IMG/VR virus record: IMGVR_UViG_3300026533_000007
Coordinates: 1 to 44,283 of that record
DNA from: a virus
Reading direction: 5' to 3' (one strand)
DNA length: 44,283 nt
A model generated the notes under the pieces. That model saw only the letters and a program-made list of their open reading frames with translations, was not told the DNA's origin and ran no database searches. Below are positions 22,520 to 29,736 of this stretch, piece after piece; within the stretch, counting starts at the first letter, position 1; every line of letters begins with the position of its first letter. The translations under genes were made by a program, and so were the position numbers.

Positions 22520-22531
22520 GGAGAGAAGAGA

Positions 22532-22687
22532 ATGGATTATGGATTTACAATAGAAGAGGATAAGGCTTGGGGAGAGATAGCTACTAAAGTCAGAGCTGAG
22601 CAGGAAAAGAGAAAAGTAAAGAGACTAGAAGAAGAAGTAAAGAAACTAAAAAAGGAACTTAAGCATGTCACTTATAAAAGCAAGTAG
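22532..22687 (+). CDS. Small coiled-coil protein between nrdA and nrdB, 51 residues
   Basis: ATG at 22532 follows AAGGAGAGAAGAGA. The protein is highly charged (RAEQEKRKVKRLEEEVKKLKKELK in pieces from 21 to 44), a strong coiled-coil candidate. Its 3' end overlaps the start of nrdB by 23 bases; the nrdB ribosome binding site lies inside it. Possible roles are a partner of the reductase or none; no family recognised. Confidence 0.6.
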   Translation: MDYGFTIEEDKAWGEIATKVRAEQEKRKVKRLEEEVKKLKKELKHVTYKSK

Positions 22688-23642
22688 AACATTTAAACCA
22701 ATGAAGTATCCACAAGCCTTTGAGCACTGGGAAACACATGATAAGATGGTATGGCACTATGATGAAGTTCCTTTAGCAGATGATGTAGCTGACTTTGCTA
22801 GGGCTGATGATAAGGAGAGAGAGTTTATTACACAAGTAATGAGACTCTTTACTCAGAATGATGTAGAGGTAGGACATGGATATGATGTACTACTAAGAAT
22901 CTTTAAACCTACTGAAGTAAGTATGATGCTTAGAGGCAATGCAGATAGAGAAAGTACACATATAGCAGCCTATTCCTTATTCACAGAGACATTAGGTTTT
23001 CCTGATGAATTCTATAGTGAGTACTTAGAGGATGAACAGATGGCTGATAAGATTAACTTTGTTGTAGAGTCACAAGTTAAGAAACTAGAGGACTATGAAG
23101 AGTTCTCAGAGAAACAATACATACAAGACATAATGTATATGTTAGCTGTATATGCTACACTCACAGAAGGTGTTAGTCTCTTTGCTCAATTTGCTATGTT
23201 ACTTAAGTACCAGACTATTAATAAGTACAAAGGATTAGGTACAATAGTAGAGTGGTCTATTAAGGATGAAGAGCAGCATGTTGTATCTAATAGTTGGCTA
23301 TTCAGAACCTTTGTAGAAGAGAACCAAGAACACTTTGATGATGTAATAAAGAAGAGAATATACAATGCAACTAGAGAGTTAGTACAGAAGGAGTGTGATT
23401 TAGTAGTAGAATTATCACCGCCTCATATGGATGTATCATTAGTACAGGAGTATATTATGTATATAGCAGACCAAAGACTTAAGCTAATAGGCTTTAAATC
23501 TAACTGGGGTATTAAAGAGAATCCTTTACCATTTATGGAAGAACTTAATGGTACAGTATTAGCTAGTATGTTTGAAGGAAAAGTAACAGAATATTCTAAA
23601 GGCAGTCTGACAGGTAGTTGGGAAGAAGTTAGAGCTCTGTAG
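22665..23642 (+). CDS. nrdB: Ribonucleotide reductase small subunit, tyrosyl-radical type
   Basis: The 325-residue protein shows E96, H99 and Y103 in RESTHIAAY, matching the Glu, His and radical Tyr of class I beta subunits, and E168 (TEGVSLF), E202 and H205 (DEEQHVV) for the second iron. So it should make the radical used by NrdA. The last residues WEEVRAL are followed at once by putative promoter copy 4, which overlaps the final codons. The ATG has AAGGAACTTAAGC before it. Confidence 0.95.
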   Translation: MSLIKASRTFKPMKYPQAFEHWETHDKMVWHYDEVPLADDVADFARADDKEREFITQVMRLFTQNDVEVGHGYDVLLRIFKPTEVSMMLRGNADRESTHIAAYSLFTETLGFPDEFYSEYLEDEQMADKINFVVESQVKKLEDYEEFSEKQYIQDIMYMLAVYATLTEGVSLFAQFAMLLKYQTINKYKGLGTIVEWSIKDEEQHVVSNSWLFRTFVEENQEHFDDVIKKRIYNATRELVQKECDLVVELSPPHMDVSLVQEYIMYIADQRLKLIGFKSNWGIKENPLPFMEELNGTVLASMFEGKVTEYSKGSLTGSWEEVRAL

Positions 23643-23660
23643 GAAGTCTACAAAAAATAC
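23638..23660 (+). promoter_or_regulatory. Putative phage RNA polymerase promoter, copy 4
   Basis: The exact 23-bp element overlaps the end of nrdB and is followed by AGAAAGGG. It lies 118 bases before the first gene of the head block, so it would start late transcription. Confidence 0.7.
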
Positions 23661-23777
23661 AGAAAGGGAAAACTATTAGAGAACCTAGAGATAGAGTCCA
23701 GTTATTACAGGCAGTGTAGTACTAATGGTAAAGCTATTTCCCTACCATATAAGTTAAAATAAAGGAGAGAGATAAGG

Positions 23778-24104
23778 GTGAGTAATACAGTTACTAATAT
23801 ATCACAAGGATTAAGAGCAGAGAACATAGGGGCTTACCTAAATGATGAGGATAAGGGTAAACTATTGGAGGATAAGCTTACAAGTATCTGCCACAATTTA
23901 GCAGAGATAGGAGCTTTAACAGACCATAAGGCAGACTTAGAGTTTCTATTGATGGTAGTAGGGAGTTACTTAATAGGTAATCAAGATGGTACACTAACAG
24001 ATGATGTTACACAACCACATACTATCTTCACAGAGAACCTACTACCTATGTTAGATAATATGGAAGAAGTAGAAGTAGAGGAGATAGAAGAAGATGGAGA
24101 CTGA
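23778..24104 (+). CDS. Unknown protein before the head genes, 108 residues, GTG start
   Basis: It starts with GTG after AAGGAGAGAGATAAG. The protein is acidic with a long Glu/Asp tail (VEVEEIEEDGD) and a helical middle (KLTSICHNLAEIGALTDHKADLEFLLMVVGSYLIG). It is the first gene after promoter copy 4. Position suggests a late or virion-assembly helper as T7 gp6.7/gp7 region genes, but no similarity is visible. The stop overlaps the next start by 11 bases. Confidence 0.75.
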   Translation: MSNTVTNISQGLRAENIGAYLNDEDKGKLLEDKLTSICHNLAEIGALTDHKADLEFLLMVVGSYLIGNQDGTLTDDVTQPHTIFTENLLPMLDNMEEVEVEEIEEDGD

Positions 24105-24252
24105 TGTATACTTTATACAATGGCTAGAAGAGATTGCTCCTAATAAGACACCTACTACAGAGTTGACACCCTTTGAGTATGGTGTATTAGCAGGGTATAG
24201 AATATTAGTAGAACAGATTAAAATTAAATTAGAAGTAAAGGAGGATAAGTAA
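24094..24252 (+). CDS. Small protein, 52 residues, unknown
   Basis: ATG at 24094 overlaps the preceding gene and is preceded by GAGGAGATAGAAG. The sequence METDVYFIQWLEEIAPNK... is an acidic N terminus plus a helix ending in Lys-rich residues. The stop is two bases before the next gene. Small size and tight overlap support coding; no function known. Confidence 0.55.
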   Translation: METDVYFIQWLEEIAPNKTPTTELTPFEYGVLAGYRILVEQIKIKLEVKEDK

Positions 24253-24253
24253 T

Positions 24254-24481
24254 ATGGGAGGTTCAAAAGGACAAGTAGCAGCAGAGAAGCCTAAGGCAAT
24301 ACATACTAAGACATCAGTAGGTAGTAAGCTAGACCCTGTAGCTACAACATTTGATGATACAACTAAGGACAGAAGAAAGTCTATAGATACTAAAACTAAA
24401 GGTGCTAGAGGTTTAAGAATTCCTTTAGAGTCTCCTAAGTCTTCCACTAAAGGCAAGACAGCAGATGGGGTACAACTGTAA
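24254..24481 (+). CDS. Small virion-associated protein, T7 gp7.3-like (1)
   Basis: The 75-residue protein is disordered and Lys/Ser/Thr-rich and ends in KGARGLRIPLESPKS...GVQL. The gene downstream (24481) ends in GTTGLRI...GVQI, so the two share a C-terminal GLRI...GVQ motif. T7 gp7.3, coded at the same place just before the portal, also has a basic disordered body and a short Gly/hydrophobic end. A tail-assembly or virion role is inferred from place and the shared tail. Strong ribosome binding site AAAGGAGGATAAGTAAT. Confidence 0.55.
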   Translation: MGGSKGQVAAEKPKAIHTKTSVGSKLDPVATTFDDTTKDRRKSIDTKTKGARGLRIPLESPKSSTKGKTADGVQL

Positions 24482-24849
24482 TGGGTAATGCTATTAAGTT
24501 TGACCCTATCAAGGACATCAAAGATAACATTAAGTTTGACCCTATCAAGGACTTACAGAAGATTAAGTTTGACCCTGTAAAGGATATAGATAAAGGACTA
24601 GTTAAGGCAGGTGATGCACTTACTGAAGCTGTAGTAGGTAAGACACCAGAAGTTGCTGCACCTATCTCAGTAGGCTCTGATAAATCTCTTATAGGAGGGT
24701 CAGCTCTTGGAGGAGGTGGAGGTACACTAGATGAGGAGAAGAAGAAGAAAAAGTTAAAGTCTAAGAAGAAAGGAACAACAGGATTAAGAATAGAAGGAGC
24801 CTCAACAGCTAGTACACAAACTCCTGCTAACCAAGGGGTACAAATATAG
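24481..24849 (+). CDS. Virion-associated protein, T7 gp7.3-like (2), with internal repeats
   Basis: The 122-residue protein starts with three near-copies of IKFDPIKD (residues about 5-35), continues with Gly-rich GGSALGGGGG, a run of Lys (EEKKKKKLKSKKKG), and ends in GLRIEGAS...GVQI. Its start overlaps the upstream stop (TAATG). The shared C-terminal motif with the gene at 24254 suggests duplication. Possible role in head-tail joining or scaffold of the tail as in T7 gp7.3; not proven. Confidence 0.6.
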   Translation: MGNAIKFDPIKDIKDNIKFDPIKDLQKIKFDPVKDIDKGLVKAGDALTEAVVGKTPEVAAPISVGSDKSLIGGSALGGGGGTLDEEKKKKKLKSKKKGTTGLRIEGASTASTQTPANQGVQI

Positions 24850-24861
24850 GAGTAATGTTAA

Positions 24862-26439
24862 ATGAAGAAACAGAATAAACAAAGGGTAGAGAAGGTACAT
24901 GAGGAATATGGAACAGCAGAGGCTTACTATAGTAGTAATGAGACAGTAAGAACTTCAATGGAAGGAGAGTGGAGAGATGCTTCACAACTTACACTACCAT
25001 ATATCTTTCCTGTAGACTTAAAAGACCAATCAAGTATCTTACCTACACCTTACAATAGTATAGGTCCTAATGCAGTAAATACATTAGCATCTAAACTCCT
25101 CTTAGCATTACTACCTCCTACTGGTGTATTCTTTAGATTATTACCTAATCAAGAACTGACTAGTAAACTAGATGAGAAAGCCTTAAAAGAACTAGACTCA
25201 GACCTATCTAATCTAGAGCAGAGTGTAGTAGAGTATATTAATCAGAAAGCATTAAGAGTTCCTGTATATGAGGCAGTAAAATCTCTTATAGTAACAGGAA
25301 ACAGTATGTTGTATAAGGTACCAGGAGGCTCTCTTAAAGTATTTAGCCCTTATCAGTATGTAGTCAAGAGAGATTATGTAGGTAATGTATTAACTGCTGC
25401 TATTAAAGAGAAGATATCTATACAAGCACTACCAGAAGATATACAGAAACTTATAGAAGATAAGGAAGGTACTTCACATATACAACATGAAGCATCAGAA
25501 GTAGCAGAAACAGATACTAAACATATATATACTATGATAGTTAGAGAAGATATGGACAAGTATAAAGTATGGCAAGAGGTAGATAAGATAGTAATACCTA
25601 ACTCAGAGAAGACCTATACTAAAGCTACACTCCCTTACATTATACTTAGATGGACAGCAGTAAATAATGAAGACTATGGTAGAGGACTAGTATCTCAGTA
25701 CCTAGGAGACTTAAGAAGTCTAGAAGGACTTACTCAGACTATTGTAGAAGGAGCAGGAATATCAGCTATGCACTTATTTGGTTTAAGACCAGGTAGTACA
25801 TTAAAGGTAGAGGACCTAAATAATGCAGCTAATGGAGAGTTTGTACTAGGAGACCTAGAAAGAGAAGTATCTACACTCCAAGTAAATAAAGGGGCAGACT
25901 TACAAGTACCTCTAAATCTTATGGCACAACTAGAACAAAGATTAGCTAAGGCTTTCTTGATGCTAAGTGGACAAGTAAGAGACTCAGAAAGAACTACAGC
26001 TACAGAGGTTAGAGCTACAGCAGCAGAACTAGAGTCAACCTTAGGAGGTATCTTTAGTGTATTAGCTGCTGAGTTTCAAACACCATTAATAACACTTATA
26101 CTCCATGAACTTAATCCTAGAGTACTTAAGATAGCAGAGCCTAGTGTAACAACAGGTGTAGCAGCTATATCTAGAGAGAGAGATTTTCAGAACCTTAACA
26201 CTATGCTACAATCAATAGCTCAGTTGGGTCCAGAAGTAATAGCAGAATACCTAGATGTACCAGCATACCTTAAACAAGTAGCTACCTCACTAGGTATGGA
26301 TGGAGAAGCTATAGTAAAATCTAAGGAACAGAGAGAGGCAGAGCAGCAACAACAGATGCAACAGCAACAAGCTATGCAACAACAAGAGATGCAGCAACAG
26401 ATGCAGCTAGATAATAATAAAGCACAAGGAGGAAAGTAG
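24862..26439 (+). CDS. Portal (head-tail connector, T7 gp8-like)
   Basis: The 525-residue protein is close to T7 gp8 (536). Typical segments are NSIGPNAVNTLASKLLLALLPP near 64-85, SMLYKVPGG near 155-163, YGRGLVSQYLGDLRSLEGLTQTIVEGA near 273-299, and ERTTATEVRATAAELESTLGGIFSVLAAEF near 374-403. The C terminus is Gln-rich (about 495-520). It forms the 12-mer ring through which DNA enters and leaves and to which the tail attaches. It lies after gp7.3-like genes and before scaffold, as in T7. Confidence 0.95.
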   Translation: MKKQNKQRVEKVHEEYGTAEAYYSSNETVRTSMEGEWRDASQLTLPYIFPVDLKDQSSILPTPYNSIGPNAVNTLASKLLLALLPPTGVFFRLLPNQELTSKLDEKALKELDSDLSNLEQSVVEYINQKALRVPVYEAVKSLIVTGNSMLYKVPGGSLKVFSPYQYVVKRDYVGNVLTAAIKEKISIQALPEDIQKLIEDKEGTSHIQHEASEVAETDTKHIYTMIVREDMDKYKVWQEVDKIVIPNSEKTYTKATLPYIILRWTAVNNEDYGRGLVSQYLGDLRSLEGLTQTIVEGAGISAMHLFGLRPGSTLKVEDLNNAANGEFVLGDLEREVSTLQVNKGADLQVPLNLMAQLEQRLAKAFLMLSGQVRDSERTTATEVRATAAELESTLGGIFSVLAAEFQTPLITLILHELNPRVLKIAEPSVTTGVAAISRERDFQNLNTMLQSIAQLGPEVIAEYLDVPAYLKQVATSLGMDGEAIVKSKEQREAEQQQQMQQQQAMQQQEMQQQMQLDNNKAQGGK

Positions 26440-26544
26440 ATGAGTAAAGAGAGATATGAATATACAAGCTGGGAAGAGTATAACAAAGCCCAAGAGAAGC
26501 CTAAGGTAACACCTAAACCTAAACAAACTAAGAAGGAGAAGTAG
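26440..26544 (+). CDS. Small basic protein between portal and scaffold, 34 residues
   Basis: ATG at 26440 follows AGGAGGAAAGTAG, a strong ribosome binding site, and overlaps the portal stop. The sequence MSKERYEYTSWEEYNKAQEK ends in a Lys/Pro-rich tail. The last codons carry AAGGAGAAG, the ribosome binding site of the scaffold gene. Role unknown. Confidence 0.55.
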   Translation: MSKERYEYTSWEEYNKAQEKPKVTPKPKQTKKEK

Positions 26545-26546
26545 AG

Positions 26547-27323
26547 ATGGAAGGAGAGAGCACAGTAGAACAATCAGCTGTATTGACAGAAGGAGAGGTA
26601 GAACAAGTAACTTCAACAGATACACCAACAGAAGAAGTAGCAACATTACCTAGTGATGAAGTAGCTTTTGAAGTACCAGAAAAGTTTAAAGGAAAGTCAG
26701 TTGAAGATGTTATCAAGTCATATCAAGAACTTGAGAAATTCAAAGGAGGTGACCAACCATCTACAGAGGGGGAAGAGCCCTCAACAGAACCTAAAGCAGT
26801 AGAGCAAGAGCAGTATGACAAGTATGCTACATCTCTAGATGATAATGGTTCACTCTCAGATGCAGAGTATGCTGAACTAGCTGAGGCTGGTTATGATAAG
26901 GCTGCTGTAGATGCAGAGATTACTAGAAGAAATGAAGCTAAAGAGTTTCAAGAATACAAGAGCAATAAAGCATTAGATATTGTATTAGAGCCTCTTGGAG
27001 GAGGTAAAGATAAGTTTAAGCAAGTAGCTGAATGGGCTAATCAAGCCAAGACTGCTGAGGAAGTACAAGAGTTTAATACAACATTAGCTAGTGTACCTAA
27101 AGTAGCTCAACAGGCTATGCTTAAGACACTATATGCTGAGTATGATGCTGCTGGAGAGACACCATCAGGACCATTACACACTAATACTTCATCACCTACA
27201 CCTTCTAAAGGGTACTCTACACAACAAGAGTTCTTTAAAGATATAGGTTCTGAAGAGTACAAGACTAACCCAGCTTATAGAGCTAAGGTAGAGTCTAAGA
27301 TGAGTATTTCAGATATATTCTAG
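26547..27323 (+). CDS. Capsid scaffolding protein (T7 gp9-like)
   Basis: The 258-residue protein is very acidic and low in hydrophobics, with a central helix (AEYAELAEAGYDKAAVDAEITRRNEAKEF) and a basic-helical end (YRAKVESKMSISDIF), typical of podophage scaffolds that shape the prohead and then leave. It lies between portal and capsid genes. The ATG is preceded by AAGGAGAAGTAG. Length is somewhat below T7 gp9 (307). Confidence 0.85.
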   Translation: MEGESTVEQSAVLTEGEVEQVTSTDTPTEEVATLPSDEVAFEVPEKFKGKSVEDVIKSYQELEKFKGGDQPSTEGEEPSTEPKAVEQEQYDKYATSLDDNGSLSDAEYAELAEAGYDKAAVDAEITRRNEAKEFQEYKSNKALDIVLEPLGGGKDKFKQVAEWANQAKTAEEVQEFNTTLASVPKVAQQAMLKTLYAEYDAAGETPSGPLHTNTSSPTPSKGYSTQQEFFKDIGSEEYKTNPAYRAKVESKMSISDIF

Positions 27324-27340
27324 AGAGTCCCCATTATGGG

Positions 27341-27398
27341 GGTTCAATACAGCATACAGGAACTCTCTCCCTTGTGTGTTGTATTGAGCCTGAGAGAG
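27341..27398 (+). ncRNA. Pseudoknot-like RNA structure before the capsid gene
   Basis: GGTTCAATAC (27341-27350) pairs with GTATTGAGCC (27381-27390) with one G-U pair. The loop holds CTCTCTC (27363-27369), which can pair with GAGAGAG (27392-27398) just after the stem, giving an H-type pseudoknot, or with AGAGAGT (27322-27328) as an alternative. A smaller hairpin CCCC-ATTAT-GGGG lies in front. No T-run follows, so this is not a simple terminator. It sits in the 199-base gap between scaffold and capsid. Confidence 0.45.
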
Positions 27399-27451
27399 CT
27401 TACTAAGGTAAGAAGAAACAGATAACTCTAAACAAACAGTTTGAATTAGAG

Positions 27452-27477
27452 TGTAGTTTATACTACAATAACTATAT
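27452..27477 (+). promoter_or_regulatory. Possible degenerate phage promoter before the capsid gene
   Basis: TGTAG, six bases, CTACAATAACTATATAC resembles the 23-bp element (TGTAG...CTACA, then AT-rich). It lies 46 bases before the capsid start. Weak match, low confidence. Confidence 0.25.
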
Positions 27478-27522
27478 ACAATAGGTATATTATAAGACCC
27501 AGATGGGCAGGAGAAATAATAA

Positions 27523-27679
27523 ATGGCAGCTCAAGTAGCAACATTACCAAATAAAGATGTAGGAAGAAGTACAGCACTTAAACTATATACAGGAGAAGTA
27601 ATTAAAGCCTTCCGAGAAAAGAATATTGGATTAGGATTAATTAAGACTCGAAATATCTCAGGAGGTAAGACAGCACAAT
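27523..27679 (+). CDS. Major capsid protein, exon 1
   Basis: ATG at 27523 follows GCAGGAGAAATAATAA. Exon 1 codes 52 complete residues plus the first base of the 53rd codon: VATLPNKDVG... to ISGGKTAQ. In T7 gp10 the matching stretch reads SSGKSAQFPVLG, and joining to exon 2 gives GKTAQ-FIVTGQ, restoring the conserved phrase. Without splicing the frame hits TAA after LALAA, so the intron must be removed. The complete protein is 302 residues (T7 gp10A 345) and builds the icosahedral shell. Confidence 0.9.
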
Positions 27680-28482
27680 TAGCTTTAGCAGCATAACAAG
27701 CTACTACAATAAGTTGTGGGTAAACACTCTTAATTGCTGGAAACTCTTAACAAAATAAGATGAAGACAATCAGCAGCCGATAAGCCCAAGTGGGTGTGGT
27801 TCAACGACTATCCTTTAAGGAGTACATTCAAGTGAATGGAAATAGAGTGAATTATACTATAATATGACATACTAAATAGGAGTACATATAAATGAAATTA
27901 ATAAAAGATTTAGGTAAAAGAAAAGTAGGTAAGCATAATAGAAGATTTGGAGTATTCCATTGTGACTATTGTGATAGAGATGTAGAGAAGAGAATAGACT
28001 CAGGAAATGTTTATAAATCTTGTGGTTGTTTAGATAGAAGAAGTGTATGGAGCACATTTGAGACTTGGAAATGTACTAGATGTGAGATAGTAAAACCATT
28101 ATCAGAATACTATAAAAACAAAACAGGATATAGAAGAGAATGTAAACTCTGTGTAAGAGAGAAACAGCTTATAAACAAGTATGGAGTAGATTTAAAGTGG
28201 TATACAAAGAAGTTAAAAGAACAAGGTAATGTCTGTTATGGATGTAGGTTACCTAGTGATAAGACTTTAGTGGTAGACCATAACCATTCTACAGGAGAAG
28301 CAAGAGGACTATTATGTTCAAATTGTAACACAGCTCTAGGTCTTATAAAAGAAGACAAACAAATACTACACAACCTAACTACTTATATTGATAAGTATAA
28401 TTAAGATATAGTCTACTCTATATAGAAATATATAGCATTAGAAATAATGGGCATAGTTTAACAAGCTATGTTTAATACAAGG
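27680..28482 (+). ncRNA. Group I intron in the major capsid gene
   Basis: The 803-nt intron shows P (AATTGCTGGAAA from 27732), Q (AATCAGCAGCC from 27769), R (TTCAACGACTA 27800-27810) and S (AAGATATAGTC 28403-28413). P4 pairs TGCTG/CAGCA and P7 pairs GACTAT (27806-27811) with ATAGTC (28408-28413). P1 pairs exon bases CACAAT (27674-27679) with GTTGTG (27713-27718), ending in the required U-G. P10 pairs CAATAA (27707-27712) with TTATTG (28483-28488), the first bases of exon 2. The last intron base is G. These fix both splice sites. An HNH gene sits between R and S. Confidence 0.95.
27892..28404 (+). CDS. Intron-encoded HNH / endonuclease VII-like homing endonuclease
   Basis: The 170-residue protein is coded inside the intron between R and S, in the P8 loop region, and its stop overlaps S. 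ATG follows TAGGAGTACATATAA. It has an N-terminal zinc-ribbon part (FHCDYCDRDVEKR...SCGCLDRR), a second CxxC region (WKCTRCEIVKPLSEYY) and the nuclease core CYGC...VVDHNHSTGEARGLLCSNCNTALGL. Related freestanding genes lie at 13165, 17320 and 29307. It should cut intron-less capsid alleles to spread the intron. Confidence 0.9.
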   Translation: MKLIKDLGKRKVGKHNRRFGVFHCDYCDRDVEKRIDSGNVYKSCGCLDRRSVWSTFETWKCTRCEIVKPLSEYYKNKTGYRRECKLCVREKQLINKYGVDLKWYTKKLKEQGNVCYGCRLPSDKTLVVDHNHSTGEARGLLCSNCNTALGLIKEDKQILHNLTTYIDKYN

Positions 28483-29234
28483 TTATTGTAACTGGTCAAG
28501 CATCAGAAGCAGATATTCAAACACATGTAAGAGGTGAAGAGGTAATCTCTAAAGTACTTGCAAATGATGAAGTAACAATCACAGTTACTAATAGATATGT
28601 ACACTCTCACTTTCTAGATACACTAGATGAGAAGTTAGCTCAGTATGAAGTCCGTGGTGAATTAGCTTTTCAATCAGGTGAAGTACTAGCAACTAAGATT
28701 GATAAGGATGTATTTGCAATGGTAGGTAATGCTGTACCAGCAATGACACCACTACCAGGACAGAAAGCAGCAGGTACAACTGTAGCTACAGGATACTTAG
28801 CAGCAGCTACAGCACAAGATAAAGGTGATGTTCTTATTGCTTCACTCTATGTGGCTAAGTCAAATCTTAATGTTAAGAATGTAACAGAGACACCTTCTGT
28901 TATTGTATCCCCAGCTACATACTATAATGTTGTACAGTCTACAAGAGGTGTTAATGCCGATTGGACTAATAACAATGGTGGTATTGATGTTGGTATGATT
29001 AGACAGATTGCAGGTTTCTCTATGGGATGGACTAATCATTTAGATGTTACTACTAACACTAAACTACTAGCTTTAGTATTCACTAAGGATGTAGCAGGAG
29101 TAGTTAAAGCTATGGACATTCAGTCTGAGTCTAACTATGACCCTCGTAGATTAGGTTACCTACTTACTAGCTTCTATGCTCTAGGTATGGGCGCGTTGAA
29201 CCCAACGGGTATGGAGGTTATCAACTCTGACTAA
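28483..29234 (+). CDS. Major capsid protein, exon 2 (T7 gp10-like)
   Basis: Exon 2 begins with TT completing the Phe codon and runs FIVTGQASEADIQTH... to TAA. The body matches the T7-type capsid fold by order: EVTITVTNRYVHSHFLDTLDEKLAQYEVRGELAFQSGEVLA corresponds to the T7 ITIDGLLTADVLI...YTSQLGESLA region, and DPRRLGYLLTSFYALGMGALNPTGMEVI to the T7 RANFQADQIIAKYAMGHGGLRPEAAGAV end. Arg codons CGA and CGT and other CpG occur here, unlike most genes of the window. The protein has an ordinary end without an obvious slip for a longer form. A stem-loop follows at 29252. Confidence 0.93.
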
Positions 29235-29251
29235 GAGTAGACTAGTTTCTT

Positions 29252-29273
29252 AGACAGCCTTTAGGGGTTGTCT
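29252..29273 (+). terminator. Stem-loop after the capsid gene
   Basis: AGACAGCC pairs with GGTTGTCT (8 bp, one G-U pair) around TTTAGG. It lies 18 bases after the capsid stop, where T7 has its single late terminator. No T-run follows, so it may instead be a processing or stability structure. Confidence 0.4.
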
Positions 29274-29306
29274 ATAGAGACTATACAAGAATAAGGAGAA
29301 TAGAGA

Positions 29307-29735
29307 ATGAGTCAATGGCTTAGAAAATGTAAAGGGTGTGGGCTAGAGGCTTTGAATGAAGAGGAGTTAGATTTATTTGTTCAATCAAAAGATAGTAAGT
29401 ATGGTAGAGCAAATATTTGTAAACCTTGTAGACAGAAAAAGGTGAGAGGCAATCTTAGTGGTAGACCAGAATATAGAAAGAGTATGTGGCTGAAGAAGAA
29501 GTATAATATAACTTTAGAAGAGTATGATAATTCAATGTCCTCTTCACTTTGTTGTGAGATATGTGAAGGAACAGAAGAACTATGCTATGACCATGACCAC
29601 AGTAAAAAGCAAAACATAAAAGCCTTCAGAGGAGTATTATGTAGAAAATGCAATCTAGCTTTAGGGCTATTAGGGGATACAGCTGACAGTTTACTGAAGG
29701 CTTTTGAATACTTAAATAATAAGGAGAATAAATAA
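29307..29735 (+). CDS. HNH / endonuclease VII-like nuclease 4
   Basis: The 142-residue protein has N-terminal zinc pairs (CKGCGLEALNEEEL...CKPC) and the nuclease core CCEICEG...CYDHDHSKKQNIKAFRGVLCRKCNLALGLLG. The usual HxTGxxRG phrase is broken by a longer KKQNIKAF stretch. It sits between the capsid gene and the tail tubular gene, with no intron signatures, so it is freestanding. The start follows ATAAGGAGAATAGAG, and its own end carries AAGGAG for the next gene. Confidence 0.85.
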   Translation: MSQWLRKCKGCGLEALNEEELDLFVQSKDSKYGRANICKPCRQKKVRGNLSGRPEYRKSMWLKKKYNITLEEYDNSMSSSLCCEICEGTEELCYDHDHSKKQNIKAFRGVLCRKCNLALGLLGDTADSLLKAFEYLNNKENK

Positions 29736-29736
29736 T

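Noticed and set aside
27330-27400. GGTTCAATAC as the T-arm of a tRNA
   Set aside because: No acceptor stem, anticodon arm or D-arm of correct size surrounds it; it is better explained by the pseudoknot-like pairing.
27680-27891. A shortened capsid protein ending at LALAA within the intron
   Set aside because: The intron pairings and the restored T7-like phrase after splicing show that the stop codon is in the intron.
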